This document shows, piece after piece, positions 10,628 through 30,100 of a DNA stretch of 64,000 bases. This stretch comes from Spirodela intermedia. Its lineage: Eukaryota > Streptophyta > Magnoliopsida > Alismatales > Araceae. The stretch lies in contig LR746279.1 in NCBI GenBank assembly GCA_902729315.2, positions 1,812,001-1,876,000 on the forward strand, in the 5' to 3' direction. The stretch's first letter is position 1. Each line of letters opens with the position of its first letter. The position numbers were made by a program, and so were the translations under genes. The notes under the pieces are model-generated. The model made no database searches. It had not been told where the DNA came from and saw only the letters and a program-made list of their open reading frames with translations.

Positions 10628-11934
10628 ATGGCGCCCTCGTCCACGGAACCATCATAGGTTTCAGCAGACTCCTCCCTTGTGATTGGATCTGTTCATGGCT
10701 GTGGATGTTTTGGATGATCTCGGGGCTTTGGTTCTGAGGAATCGGTGTAGAGCTTAGCTTTCCCTTCTTCCTCAGAATGTCAGCGGGGCCGTCAGCCTAC
10801 AGAGAAATAAACTATTTGCGCCTTGTTATTTCTATGTTTTTCTATCAGAGCCACGCAAGGTTCTGATACATGCTTGAGCTCCCATGCGCGTCTCTGGCTT
10901 TCTGGGCTTCACTTCCGCTGGAGGTCAAATCCTGGTAGTGAGAATTATCATCAAGTCTTCCCTAGGTTTCGCTACTTTTCATAGAAAGCTATTCATAGTC
11001 AGCTCCAAGATCTCCTGCTGAATTTTCTATATCTTTGACTTTCTGATTTCCTCATGGCTTGCAAATTAGACTGATCATCAGGTTTTACACGTTCATCACA
11101 AGTGCCCGGTGCCTCGTTCAGCGTGGTTTCGGCTGCAATTAGTGGTGATAACGCCATTCTGGATCCTTGAGCGAGTTCAGGGCTTCGTTAATCAGCATCA
11201 TCTTCTTCCTCCGGCCTATGTTACAGGGAAAAAAAGTCAGCCCAATCATGGCTTCTTTCTTCAGCTATTCCTCTCCCAATTCTCCATCCAAGGTTTTCAG
11301 ACAAAGAGAGCTAGGCAGAGGTTGACTTTTCATCATCTCATGATGACCATTCTGGGCTGTGACGGATTGCTCTAGAGCGGATATGAGCCCTGTGTATCCT
11401 CAGTTGACAAAAACGCTTTCTGATCTCATAGAGGATATATATTCAGCGCCGGAATTTCCCTGGAATGCTAGATTGAGCTGACCTATGAGACTTTCTACCT
11501 GTAATCCTCGTGCTTTATGACCAGAAACGGAGTTGGTCCCTCTTGTGATCATATCCATGAAGTTCATGTAATGATTTGACTTTTAACCAAGTTCCCCGTG
11601 GAGCTGGGGTGGGTAGCTGTGGACATAATTTCCCTCTCAGGAGCAGATTTTGGTCGTGGGGTGGATGATGCTGTGCCTAATCTTCTGAGGAGAGGTTCTC
11701 AATTCATCTGTTTCTCTTCTTTGCTTTGGAGTTGACTGCCGTTGGTTATTGATTACACTCTTTTTAGTCCTTGGCTGTTGCTTGGGTCAACCAAGATTTC
11801 TACACAGTCGCTTTTGGGTCAACTGAGAGCATGCTTGGCCGCACAATGGCTGTCAAGTTTCAGACTGTGGTTGACTTTCTGCTTGATCAGTTTCAAAGAT
11901 GGGAGGAAGGGAGCTGCATTGGCAAGTCTTCTGC

Positions 11935-11956
11935 TGTGTGTGTGTGTGTGTGTGAA

Positions 11957-11987
<31 letters not shown>
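11935..11987. repeat. Compound TG/GA microsatellite in the SmD1-like intron
   Basis: A TG run is followed by a GA run within the roughly 1.5-kb intron between the two SmD1-derived exons. No other coding signal in this intron could be recognised. Confidence 0.85.
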
Positions 11988-12947
11988 TGCTCCTATTTGC
12001 CATGGCCGTGTGGCATGGTCTGGTATCTTTTCCTGTGAACATAGAAACATCACAACTGCAATTAACGATTTGATTATAGTGCTTATGTTATATGTTGATG
12101 TGGATATTCGAAGTAGAAATCACAGGGGTTGACTTCAATGAGAAGAGATTGTTGCTTGCTCCCAGGCGTTGACAACAGCATGAACACGTACCTGAAAACG
12201 GTGAAGCTCACGCTGAAGGGGAAGAACCCGGTGAGTCTGGATCATCTCAGTGAGAGAGGCAACAACATCCGGTACTACATTCTTTCCGACAGCCTGAACC
12301 TCGAGACACTGCTGGTTGAGAAGACTCCGAGGGTCAAACCCAAGAAGCCCACAGCAGGTCCTCTCTCTCTCTCTCTCTCTCTCTATCTTCTGCCCATTTC
12401 TGATCCGCTCGTTGGTGCGAACCAGGGAGGGCGATTGGGCGAGGGCGTGGCCGCGGCCGGTGGTGGGTAATGCCCTCTCTACCCCTCATTTTTCTTTTTT
12501 TTTGCGTTGACTACTTGGAAGCTCAATTGAATATGGTCTTCTCGGTTTTCAGAGAACCCTCTCTCTCTCTCGCTAGGTTTCTCTGTCCTAGCGTCTTGAA
12601 CGCGGGTTGGCCGCCATTGGTGCACGTGTCGACTGCCTGGATGTTAATAGAAGGTTCTACACGTGGCGATTGATTGGACCTGTCCAAGCCCATCGACTCC
12701 GGCGGCCGACGGTTTTTAGAGTACAAGCGGCCGTGTAAGGTAGCCCGCGAGATTCTAGAAGGGCGTTCTAGAAGGGAACCTCCGCTCTGCTTGGCTCAAT
12801 CAGTGACCAATCCGAGAGAGCGTATGTTACGTGTTCATCTTCTGTTGGAAAAGGATGAGTTATCGTGTATTTTGATACGTACAGATAAGGTGGATAGGTA
12901 GTTAGGAGGAGCTGGTTTTTGAAGGAGCGCCCACCGACTTGGTTCTC

Positions 12948-12953
12948 TATAAG
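12948..12953 (+). promoter_or_regulatory. TATAAG box of the DnaJ-like gene
   Basis: CTCTATAAGAAAGG lies 58 bp before the ATG at 13006. This helps decide the start: an in-frame ATG at 12919 lies upstream of this box and would give an N-terminus without family support. Confidence 0.5.
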
Positions 12954-13005
12954 AAAGGTCGCCCTTCCATGGCATTGGAGAGCAAACACATGCGAAAAAA
13001 ACCCA

Positions 13006-13458
13006 ATGACCGTAACCCTAGCTTTGAACACCCTCTCCGCCGCCGCCGCCGGCCTTCGGCCCGCCGCCGTCAGAAACACCGCCACCCGTCCGCCGCTGCG
13101 GACCCTGGCCTTCGCCGGTGCCTCCCCCGCTGGTGCCGTCGCTCCGGCGATGTCCCGGAGCCTGTATGAGGTCCTTCGGATCAAGGAGACCGCATCCGCC
13201 GCGGAGATCAAAGGCGCCTACCGCGCCCTCGCCAAGCGCTTCCATCCCGACGCCGTCTCCTCCGCCGAGGCCGCCGCCGGTGACCTCTCGATCTGTAGAT
13301 CGGGATCGGGGGACGACTTCATCGAGATCCACCGGGCCTACGAGACGCTCTCCGACGCAGCCGCCAGGGTGGAGTATGATCGCTCCATCATGCGGTTTAG
13401 ATTTACCGGCGGTTCCTGGCCGAGGACCCGCCGGTGGGAGACCGACCAGTGCTGGTGA
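13006..13458 (+). CDS. Chloroplast J-domain protein, DnaJ11 type
   Basis: Small co-chaperone that stimulates plastid Hsp70, of the single-J-domain DnaJ11 (AtJ11) class. The 150-aa protein starts with an Ala/Arg/Thr-rich, acid-poor leader (residues 1 to about 48) that looks like a chloroplast transit peptide. The J domain spans about 53-128: LYEVL at its start, an AYR.LAK.FHPD segment with the essential HPD triad at 80-82, then FIEIHRAYETLSD and YDRS. The C-terminus WETDQCW is, as I recall, the conserved end of plant DnaJ11 proteins and confirms an intact 3' end. It is a single exon. The start at 13006 was preferred to an in-frame ATG at 12919 because a TATAAG lies between them. Compared with relatives, the loop after HPD contains a short Ala/Gly/Ser insertion. 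Codon use is strongly GC-biased. Confidence 0.9.
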   Translation: MTVTLALNTLSAAAAGLRPAAVRNTATRPPLRTLAFAGASPAGAVAPAMSRSLYEVLRIKETASAAEIKGAYRALAKRFHPDAVSSAEAAAGDLSICRSGSGDDFIEIHRAYETLSDAAARVEYDRSIMRFRFTGGSWPRTRRWETDQCW

Positions 13459-14182
13459 GGTTAGCAGACCCCTCTCCGGCTCGATCTTTAGGTAGTTTGC
13501 GATTCTGTTGTGGGAGTTGGTGGGATGGACGAGGCCAATTCGGAGAACGATCTGTCGTTCCATGCCGATTCCTCCCCCATTTTCCCCTCATTTTGTTATT
13601 CCTTTCTGTGAAGAAAATACGAATTCCCAACGAGATGAAGAAAATAGTGAACACCGGCTCTGTTCATCTCCATCTATTTGTCTTGCGACACCATGGAAGA
13701 GGCTCCATGTCCCCTGGGCTCTCGCATCCCCTGCAGTGGAGCAGGATTTCCCCCTAGGGGAATGATCCTTTGGGTGATAATAAAATGCACAAAAAATATC
13801 GGTATCCTCAATGATATGCCATGTTTGTTCATGAAAAGCTTCCGGATATGTTTTCAGCATCTCCTAGAACAATCAATTTCATCTTTAATTCCCAAACTAG
13901 TTGAGAGAATGTTCTTGAGAAATAATTATTCTTGAGATGTTTCGAAGACCATACTGCAGGAATAAATCATTCAAACTAGTAGCCCAACTCAGTCGGCGAT
14001 AATCTCAGGGATTTTACAATATATACGACATGCAGAAAAGCATGTGATAGAGAAATAGACTCAATGGCGTATTTATTTGTCCCATTTAGCAAGAAATAAA
14101 AGAGAAAAAAAAAGGGCATGGGAGGACGCAGCCATTGGAAGGGTGGTGCTGACTCTGTGATGGGAGCTCTGTTCTGTTCATC
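13459..14182. other. Intergenic between convergent genes
   Basis: No gene is supported. This is the 3' flank shared by the DnaJ11-like gene (plus) and RAB2-like gene (minus). It is moderately AT-rich with no distinct repeat. Confidence 0.5.
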
Positions 14183-18021
<3,839 letters not shown>

Positions 18022-18189
18022 CGCCTCCGCTCCCCCGGCAGCAGAGAAATGGAAGAAAACCTCCCTGATCAGAGATCCTCCGGTTGGGTTCGGAAGCGGT
18101 GGCAACCCTTTTTGTCGGGTACGAGGCGTGCGAGTTGGGCAGATCTTCCTTTTAAGAATTAAAATAAATGTCTTGACTTCCCTGATCTT

Positions 18190-18406
18190 CACAGAGAGAG
18201 AGAGATAGAGAGAGAGGAGAGAGAGAGGGGGAGAGAGAGAGAGGGGAGAGAGAGGGGGGAGAGAGAGGGGGAGAGAGAAAGAGAGAGAGAGAGGGGAGAG
18301 AGAGGGGGGAGAGAGAGCGGGAGAGAGAGGGGGGAGAGAGAGCGGGAGAGAGAGCGGGAGAGAGAGCGGGAGAGAGAAAGAGAGAGAGAGAGGGGGAGAG
18401 AGCTGT
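18190..18406. repeat. GA-rich compound minisatellite upstream of RAB2
   Basis: Variable blocks of GAGA, GGGGAGA and GAGCGGGAGA are repeated for about 215 bp, beginning about 170 bp upstream of the RAB2 start codon. Read on the gene's strand it is a long CT-rich promoter-proximal tract. Confidence 0.85.
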
Positions 18407-21400
18407 GCAGCTACAGACCAGCTTAGCCACAGCTGTCCGAGTGGCGCCGGAACATAGCTTTCTTTCGGACGTACGCCAAAAGTAATGCGCGAAAGTCGGA
18501 GCGAGCCTCATGAGAGGGCGGGCAAGAAATTCCGAACGAACAAGCGTGCGCCGTCCTGGCGTTGACTTCAGTACCAGAGAAATGTCATTTTCTCATGTTG
18601 ACCGGGTTCTTGTCGTTTCGTCGTTGGTCAATCCTCTTTGGGCCAAAGGATTAGTTAGTACGGGTGCTCCGCGCGCCTACTAAAATAAAATTTAATTTCT
18701 TCCATTTTCAACTGCCTTCCTTGATTATATTTTCTATTATTTTATGCCTGAAAAATGTGGTCAAACAACAAATGGATCATATCTAGCAATTTAGATCTTC
18801 TTCAAAGCATTTGGGTAACAAGAATATATTTCTGATCAATTTTTCTCTTTTATTATTATTTGTCAACGTCAAAACACTTGAACAAACATGGGATGAGTTG
18901 AGAACTGCTTGGATTCCTTTCTTTATGGGTTCCATATAAGGGTAAGTTGACATCTCATACATGCGATTTTGGGGCATGAGGCTTTGCAAGCTCAAACAAA
19001 AGGATCAGCTGAAGAGATTTTTGAGCTTGAAGATTCATTGACTATGGCATCATATAAGCAACCAAACAAAGGAGTATGACAAGATCAAAGGGGTAGATTC
19101 AAGAGCTCTACCAGATACTCAACTTTGGGTAAGTAAATCAATTTCTCCTGATATAATGACAAGAAATGATGCACTTGATATACTAAATAAATAGTTTTAA
19201 GACTTGAGAAAGGCCACTTAGGTCAAACACAAATCATTGTAGATAGTTTTTGAAAAAAATCTACATATGAACGTGTTAGTAAGCAAAGTGGTTATGGAGA
19301 TATCATTCAAGACAAGAAATGAGTTGATAGAATGTAGAAGACAAGTTGTGGGGGGGAATGTTAATCCAAGAAGACGAAGACAAAGACGAAGAACAAGTGT
19401 CGCAAATTAGAACAAAATTTGGTACAAATATCAACAACAGAAGATGGATTTCAACTATACCACCCCGCTTAAGTACATTTGTGTCCAAAATATCAAAGAG
19501 AAGATAAAAAATATGACAAGATTGAAAACTGATGAGAAAGAACTAAGAACTGATACACCCAGATTCATGTAGCTCGGATACATCCTCCTAGGTCTATTGA
19601 GAAAGCTAGATGTATTTTATTCACAGAAGAATAAATAAAAAGGGAGCCTTACAAGATATCTCAATCATTTTCCTTGACTTCATGCCGAATGTCCTCCTCA
19701 TCAAGTAGAAAGGAAAAATACCAAAATGGGAGAAGTGGAACCCTACGCTCTTTTCTCACGAGGCCCAACTTCTTCACGCCATCAGTCGTTTCACTACTCA
19801 ACAACCCTCCCCTTTCAATAGACGAAGCTGAGGGAGGGTAAGACAAATAAGTGAGAGGGATAAGACTTATAACAGTTGCGCATGTGTTATATCTTCATCT
19901 ATTTAAGGAGTCATCGTGATGTCTTTGCAATGGGTCATAAACAAGAGGATGTAAAGAAAATATGTAAGAGCTTTCATTGATATTCAAAGCTTGTACCAAG
20001 TCAAAAACCACGTTCAGATAAACATGGTCGAGAATTTCACTAAGGATCGAGCATACTGAAGAGAATTTCAAGCTAAAGGAGCTGATTCCCATTGAATCGA
20101 ACTTCTCATGGATAATAACTTTTTTAAAATATTAATTTATAATAATAGAAGCTTTGGGAACCATAATCAGTATAATATATTTTTTAAAGAAAGTATTAAT
20201 GTGTTCGCTGTCAAGTTTGGTTATTTCATCATTGTGGTAGAAGGATTCTTGAGTTTCCATGAAGGACATGGTAAACAAGTGAATTTCAATCAAAATATTT
20301 CCAAAGAAATGAGACACAAGTGTGTGACGAAGGATTTTATATCAGAAGAAAAATACTCTAAAGAATAGAAGAGAAACTTGATGTAGGGTTGTGGCATTAA
20401 CTGAAGTGAAGTATCAATAATTACTCAAAAATTGATTGTTCTAAAATTAACTGAAAATAATGAGGACGATCATTCCTATTATCCGCGCGTTATTAGTTCC
20501 GCCAAAAAGAGGTGTCATTTGAATAATGCACGCCACACTTGTATTGTGGAAGACACGGTAGTTTGGTTAAAGGTGGAGAGAGCAAGAAGTCAAGAGTAAA
20601 GCTAAGTAACTTAAACTTATGAAAGAGATTAATTGCTGCGAGTACTAAGCGAGATAATAGTAACGTGAAAAGGATGCTCAATTATATTTTATGAAGATAA
20701 TTGTACCAATTTGAATAAATAAAATTACAGAATAGTGGGAAGAGTTGAGGTCGCCTAATGATATTTATTTTGATAACGTCATTAAAAAACTTACGCATTG
20801 AATATTGATAAAAGAGATGTTTCTGAACTTTTCAAAATAATTTATATACTCATTTGATGGCATCGGACTGCATGTGTGATGCCGCTAAAAGGGGAGGCGC
20901 GCTACTTTAGAAAAGCTTGGTTAAATCTTTGATATTTCTCTTAATTCCAATCTTTGAGATTACAGATTAAACTAGTACAGTATAAGTTTATTAATATGCC
21001 AAGGAACCTTGCTTTTGAAGATGAAAATATTGTTATATGTGGTAAATTAAGCATCAAAGAAAAAAGGGATTTTTTTTGCTTTGATGGTGATTGATAGAAT
21101 GAAGCTAATGGTAGCGAGAGAATTTAACATTTTCTTTTGTATAGGATTAAAACATGCCGAAAGTACGATACGATTGTGCAATGTTGAGAAAGAAGAGAGA
21201 ATGTCAAACAACAATGCAGCAAGCGGAACTATATGGTTCATAAGATTTTTTTTTCTGATATATTACATGGTGAGCACTCGCCAACAATATCATTTGGCTA
21301 TGACATGTCCGCAATGATAATGAAGGAAGATGATACTTCCATACCAGGCGGGGAGTATATTCAGTTATCTGTCATTCATACAAGAACAGGTTGAGAGCAA

Positions 21401-22368
21401 GCGAATCAAGAAGATGTTTCTGAAGCCAAGTAATAATGACCTTGGAGATGCCCTTACCAAAAAACTGTGGCATTAGATTGTAAAAGATGTTAGTATACGC
21501 TCTAAGAACTATATGGAGCAAGTTAAAAATAAATGAGAGAATGCAGAAGGAATTGCCAGGATAATGTTGAATTTCTTGGTAATCACTTTTTTTCCGTCCC
21601 ATGGAAAGGTCAAACACTCCACTCAAATGGCGGGTAGTTCGTTATTCTATGTCTATATTTTGGTCCTCAAGAGACACATTAAACTAGAGATAGACAAGTA
21701 TCTCGTGTTCCTCTGGACCTCGCTATCGCCACTTCGAATAATGCCGTGAGTACACAAATCGCGTGCTTTTCCCCGTACTCTGTCAATGGTACGTACAAAT
21801 TTCTTCCGTCAACAACATATACCATTCTTCATTTATGCTACTTCTCTTGGTCGAATAAACTTATTGACTGAACCAGTTTATCTTAAATAGTTACAGAAAT
21901 ACCAGCTCCAAATTGGACCCTAGTACGAAAATTCAAGTTGACTTCATATTTCCTTTAAATATTCGAAGATAACAATCAGACATCATATCCTTGCTTAATG
22001 AATATCTCATTCAAGTGAGGTGATATAAGTTGATGTCTCAAATGGGATGGATGGGGTATATTTCTTCAACGACGGTCGCATTGTTGCCTAATGGAATCAA
22101 TCCAGTCCGAAAACTGATTTGACAGTTCCCAACCACGCAGAGCTGCATCGCTTCTCGCTTGTAACCCCACGAGTTGATTCCGTATCGCGTAGTACGTTTC
22201 CGAGCAGGTGTTAGTGTCCAGGGGAAGACGAGGCAGGGAGGGAACATCGGCGAGTGAGACAATGGACTTCACACTACCAGACGAAAAGAACACAACGCAT
22301 CTGCACCAAGTAAATATACAGAGTACAGGGGTGCCCGGGATTTGTTTGGCCGTAAATATACAAAGATA
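18407..22368. other. Intergenic, AT-rich, probably decayed retroelement
   Basis: No intact gene. A short reading frame around 21388-21470 (plus), with QVESKRIKK and then DALTKKLW, resembles the RNase H end of a Ty1/copia polyprotein. An acidic/basic stretch at about 19365-19480 could be the linker that precedes its reverse transcriptase. Both are too degraded to be sure. No LTR pair was found by eye. Confidence 0.3.
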
Positions 22369-24975
<2,607 letters not shown>

Positions 24976-27106
24976 GGCAGAGAGTCCCTTTCGTGGATGC
25001 CTGTATTGGTAGTCGGATGAGGCCTCTGCTGTCTTCCTCTCCCTCCGTATTTATTAGCACACGAGGGTAACGTCTAGGCCGGAGGGAAAAGACAGTGGTT
25101 CTGGCAGATTGTCATAGGGAGAGGTTAGCGAAGCAAAACCTTAAAAGAGGCACAGCTATTGAAATCCTCCTAGGTCAGGATCTAGGGACTTCCGTAGGTG
25201 TTGACAGACTTCAACATTTTCCAACCAAACCTTCGAAAAGGAAACGGATGACGCTAAGTTAAATCTGGAGCCGTGAAGAGGGTGTATCAATATACTTGTG
25301 GTAATGGGAATCAGTCACCTGACAGTTAGGAGGGAGGGCGGAAGGTGAATAGAAAATTATTTGAGAAATGCTACGTTCACCGAAAACATATTTGACAAGA
25401 TGAAAATCATTGCCCCGGCTAGATCTTTGGACCCTCCTGTGAAAATCTTCATTCTATCTTGTTTTTTTACCCCATTTTTTTTTTTTTTCTGGGGATTCCC
25501 CTAATGCTACGGAGAGCGTAAGTCTTGGTCACAGAAGCAGGAAGATATTGTGGCTCCGTAAATGGGCATCCACCGTCAAAAAGCCGCACGGTTCGCAACA
25601 GTGGGCCAACCCTCTTCTCCAGGTTGGGGGGTCTCTCTGACTCAGATATCCAGAAGGAGCGTACAAAAGAAATAAGGCAGCTAGAGATACCCTAGTCCAC
25701 CTACTACTCTTCACGTGAAGTATCCTCTCTTCTACTCTCATTCGTCTTCATCCTCGCTAACTCAGCTTATTCTCGCGGTCTTGTTCATAATTTAATGACC
25801 TCCATTACTCTAAAGGTGTTAGGAGGCTGTAGCTAATTCTATGTAATATAAAGTTAAAAATAAGATTTTAAGACCAGGGTTTTAATGGGTGAGTCGCTAG
25901 GCATCAGGTTGGAGTACGTTAGATAAGGGACTTAAATGAACCTCCTTATTTTCACTTTTTATTATATGTTTTATTGAGATCTTTTTCTGGTATCGAGTAG
26001 TTTAGGGGGATAGGCTTCAGCCCGGATTTATTAGATTCTTCTGTTCATTGAATTTTAGATCCTTTTAGGGGAATGAAGGTTATTGTAATTGATTTTTAAG
26101 GGGAAAATGCCCAAATCCTGTGAACATGCCAAGCAAGAATGAGAATCTGTCTTGTAAATGCATACATAAATGTAGAGTTTGTAGTGCCTACATTATTTAC
26201 AGTATTCCTATATAATCATAAATCAACATGATATCTCACCTAAATAATTAAGAATATGACCGAAATGTTTACGTGAACTATCGAATAATAGTGTTTGGGT
26301 TTAGGACTATGACAGACAGATATCTCCTTAGTTTACTTAGCTCATATACACTCTTTTATGTAAAGGGAGATGTTGAGATAAACGGCCATAAAAGGGACAC
26401 AAAACGCGGTTTTGTTATTTGTCTTTTTAAGTGCTTTGTTATTTTTTGAAATAATATTTTCTCATAGTTGAATAAACGTAAGAGGGGTGCATTTTAATGG
26501 TCGATGACTCACCACATTTTAATGCATTTTAGATTGCAGGGGTGTCTATAACAACCGAATACATTTTCAAATAAGATCGAACGTCATACTCACACAACTA
26601 TGAGATGTGTAACTTCTTAGGTTTCACTGGTATTACATCGCCAAAATCTTCTCACGAGCGCACGAAACTTCGATCGGCAATCCTCTCCATCCACTATGGC
26701 AGGAGTCATCCTCCGTTCCAAGGGTTAAGGCTCTCCGCAGTGAAGCAATCGACGATCTATGGACATGCCATCTTGACAGGTATTCAAAGGAACCATCATA
26801 TGGTCTGTAACACTGTCCAGGACGACCCGTATAATCTGAAGAAGACAAACAATCTCGCCTGATGAAGGAGGGATACGGAGAGACACATCAAGTGCCGAGA
26901 AAGTGAAGGGAACTTTGAAGGTCTCGAATCGATTCAGATAGTCAAAACTCCTCGGTATGTACAAACTCTTCCAAACTAAGGGAGCCTTTCATCTCCCCAC
27001 CTTCGTCTTTTTCCTCCTCGTTACTACAAAAGAAAAGAGAAAGGAAAAGTGCCCACGTCGTCACTGGAGAAAGAAATCATAGGTTCGTAGGGTGACACTC
27101 TGCTCC

Positions 27107-27148
<42 letters not shown>

Positions 27149-30100
27149 ATCTCTTGTTCTTTCGTGGAAGGAGGGGGGCCCATCTTCACAAATCTGCACG
27201 CACTTCTAGACTGCACGAGGAGTTGTCAGGTGCCGGAACAAGGCCGAGGACCCTTTGCCCTGCGACCACTCTTTTTTGACCCCAGTTTTCATTTGCCTCT
27301 CGATCTTCATGGCAGAAAGCTGCGTAGGGAATTCAAGCCTTACACCCCCCCCGTAATCTGCTTCAGTGACTGCACCGCCATCTTTCAACCCTGACATTGT
27401 CATCAGTCCACGAGGGAAGCATTCATGTTTTCTCCTCCAGTACAGCGTCCTCTCTCTCTCTCTCTCGCTATCTATCTACATATACAAAACACGTGTATCT
27501 GTCTAGTCCATCTCTCGATCAATCTACCTGTACGCCTTCCTTTCCTTTCACTGGTGAGACAGGCATTAAAGGGAGAAAGATGGGAAGACGGTTTCACGCT
27601 TGGGAACAACAAAACAACGGGAAAGGAGTTGGAGGTGATGGGTCTTCTTCTCAGGCCATTTACTCGAGAGGGTGCAGCAGTCGCCTGTGGGTAAGACCTT
27701 TCCGCTTCTCCATGCGTGGCTGTTAGGGGTAGTACGGCCAGCCATTGGTCACGCGCCATCGTCGTCAGATGAGCTGGACACATGCCGATGACTCTCAAGG
27801 AATAAAGTAAATCAGATGCGTTGTCAAGTGTGTGGATATATAATTGTGGCCATTCTTGCCATAGTTGATAAAGAAATAACTAGCTTTCCATTGTTCTCTT
27901 TCGTAGCAGGTATCTCCGCTTTTAGATATAATAGTTATGTAACAACTGCCTGCGATCACATATATTTCTTCATGTTGGTCTGCATGTTTTTCATTAATTA
28001 ATAATAAGAAGATCCCCACGCCGCCAATGGAGGCAATCCATTCCATCCATTGTTCATTATAAAACATCAAGCTGGTGACTAAGTATTAATAACCCAATGT
28101 CAAAAAGGAATGAACGGCTCTGAGATTTCATTGGCATGATGGGAAAGACGCAAAGTCTTTGTATGCCTGTAGGATGGCTCTAAAGTAAAATAATATTCAA
28201 AGATAGGAGAATTGAATATTCATTCTAGTATAACGGATTAAGGCTTGGCAGAATTGCTATAATCTGAAATAGTATATAAAAGTCATACGACTATTGAAAT
28301 CAGGATACTCAACACTATTCTAGTTCATTTTTACTTTGATTACTCTTTACTTTGATATGCTCGTATTCGATAGTTTCCCTTGAATGACACACCATCCACA
28401 CTATAGAAAGTAGATTCTTATTGAATTAGCATATTACTTTGAGAGCCATTGAAAATCTTACAATACAACTCTATAGTCTTATTATGATTAGGGATGCTTG
28501 AGCACTTGTCACTACAGTTCAGGATATCATACAATTCAAATCTAAGAGAGAATCTTTGTATCCCTCTCTTGATTTTGATGTCGATTATTGAGTCAACAAA
28601 TTCAATCTCTTATGATGAGTTTTTTGTCCTCAAATTTGACCCTCTAATAGCTATATCTACTCATCTAGGTTGACACATAGGTCAGCCTGCAAAGAGCTTG
28701 AGTCAAATTTTCTTTATAAAATATTTTCTATTCTTCTTATTCCAAATTTTTCTTTTCATCTCTTCCTTGATGTTTTTTTTCTGATTTATGCACAAAATAC
28801 TAATTAAAAATCACTGGACTAGATGTAACAATCTAGATCTTATCCAGATGTTAGCATAACAATAACATATTTGTGATCATTTTTTATTTATTTATTTTAT
28901 TATTTATCAATATTAAAAAATTTAAAACAATAGTATTTAGGAATTACTCTAAGGTGTGGAACAAATTTTGTGTTATCCGCTAGTTATGACAACAATATTA
29001 CAAACATTTATAATGTTTTGGGAAAATAAGGTATCATTGAAAGAAATGAAAAACGAATTTCAAATTGTTTCAAATAATAATAAAAAAAAACCGTGACTTG
29101 TAAAGAGAAGACTTTTTCCATATCTGGACAAATGATTGACATCAGTTCTAATAGGCATATTATGTTAAACATAGTTTTAACTTACATGAATAAAATCACA
29201 CGAATAATTAAATTTCCTCATCAACCCAAATGAGTTGTACAAAGGTTAAATTTCTTCTGATAAATGATGTCATCTATGCATTTGTTTCGTTGCTGTTAAT
29301 TTTCATTTTTATGGGAGTTGATATATACATTTTTTTCAAGTGGCAACAACTGGTCTCCTCTTTTATAGTAACATTTACGTTTTAATCTTTCTAGGGTAGG
29401 GCGTGCATTACATACCTACATGTGGTACATTATTATGGGATGATACGAATATAAGCAAGAGTGATTTGCGAGACATGCCTTTTACACCATGAAAAGACTT
29501 TAGGTAGGTAACCAACATCTTGGACTTCATATCATTTGATTTTTTGTAATCAGAAACACCGTTAAAATTGAAATAAAAGAAAATATAGGCATACAGAAAC
29601 GTTGACACGCAGTGTGGACCAAGTGAAGTTGAAAAGGTTTCTTTCATTTTATAAAGAGAATCGGTTTCTTCTATTGGGTATTCAACCGTTTATGTTTGAA
29701 AACTTTTTTGCCATAGTTTATGATGTTAAGCGATATTGTGTGATTTGCTGAGCCTCTATTTCCAAGCCTTATTTGTTATGTAAATCCTTGATCATGTAAT
29801 AGTTTTGTTTGATTAAGTCAGTCATTGGTATTGGTTTAAACTTAAATGATCTCCATGTCAATGAGTTGAATGGTCGTCCGGCCCTCTTCCCTACTTATCC
29901 ACGCGCCATTCCAGGCATTGAGACTCCTATTGCTTCACACGTTCGTGTCCGCACCCTGCAGCATTTCTCCGTTACCACTGACTCATGTATGTCTGGCCAG
30001 TCTCCAGTAGTCTAGGTTTTCTTACGTAGCAACTATGACTCTGCTTGTAGCTTGTTCAGAACAAAAGAATTGAGTGATTCCGATCTGATATGAACTTTTT

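Larger units (their letters stand above)
10543..12470 (+). pseudogene. SmD1-like snRNP core protein gene, N-terminus replaced by a GA microsatellite
   Basis: Two spliced blocks clearly derive from the spliceosomal Sm core protein SmD1. The first is 10625-10657 (NGALVHGTII), with a donor after 10657. The second is 12166-12357, encoding the block [19 protein letters not shown] through [18 protein letters not shown] and [10 protein letters not shown]. The join is phase-perfect. A third exon from 12426 or 12430 encodes the RG-type tail. Normal SmD1 has about 20 residues before NG (strands of the Sm fold). Here they are absent, and the frame instead extends upstream through an Arg-Glu dipeptide run from the microsatellite to an ATG at 10543. 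At the 3' end, the acceptor at 12426 keeps a GRGRG tail but misses the TAA at 12468. The acceptor at 12430 reaches that TAA but loses the RG repeats. Several replacements occur in normally near-invariant Sm positions. Introns are retained, so it arose by DNA duplication rather than retroposition. It is probably non-functional. Confidence 0.75.

Noticed and set aside
12919-13005. Upstream in-frame ATG of the DnaJ11-like gene
   Set aside because: The extra N-terminus has no family support and the ATG lies before the TATAAG at 12948.
26725-26964. A 79-codon minus-strand frame with protein-like composition
   Set aside because: No recognisable family, no flanking exons or promoter signals, and it sits in otherwise gene-free DNA. 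A homology search could revive it.
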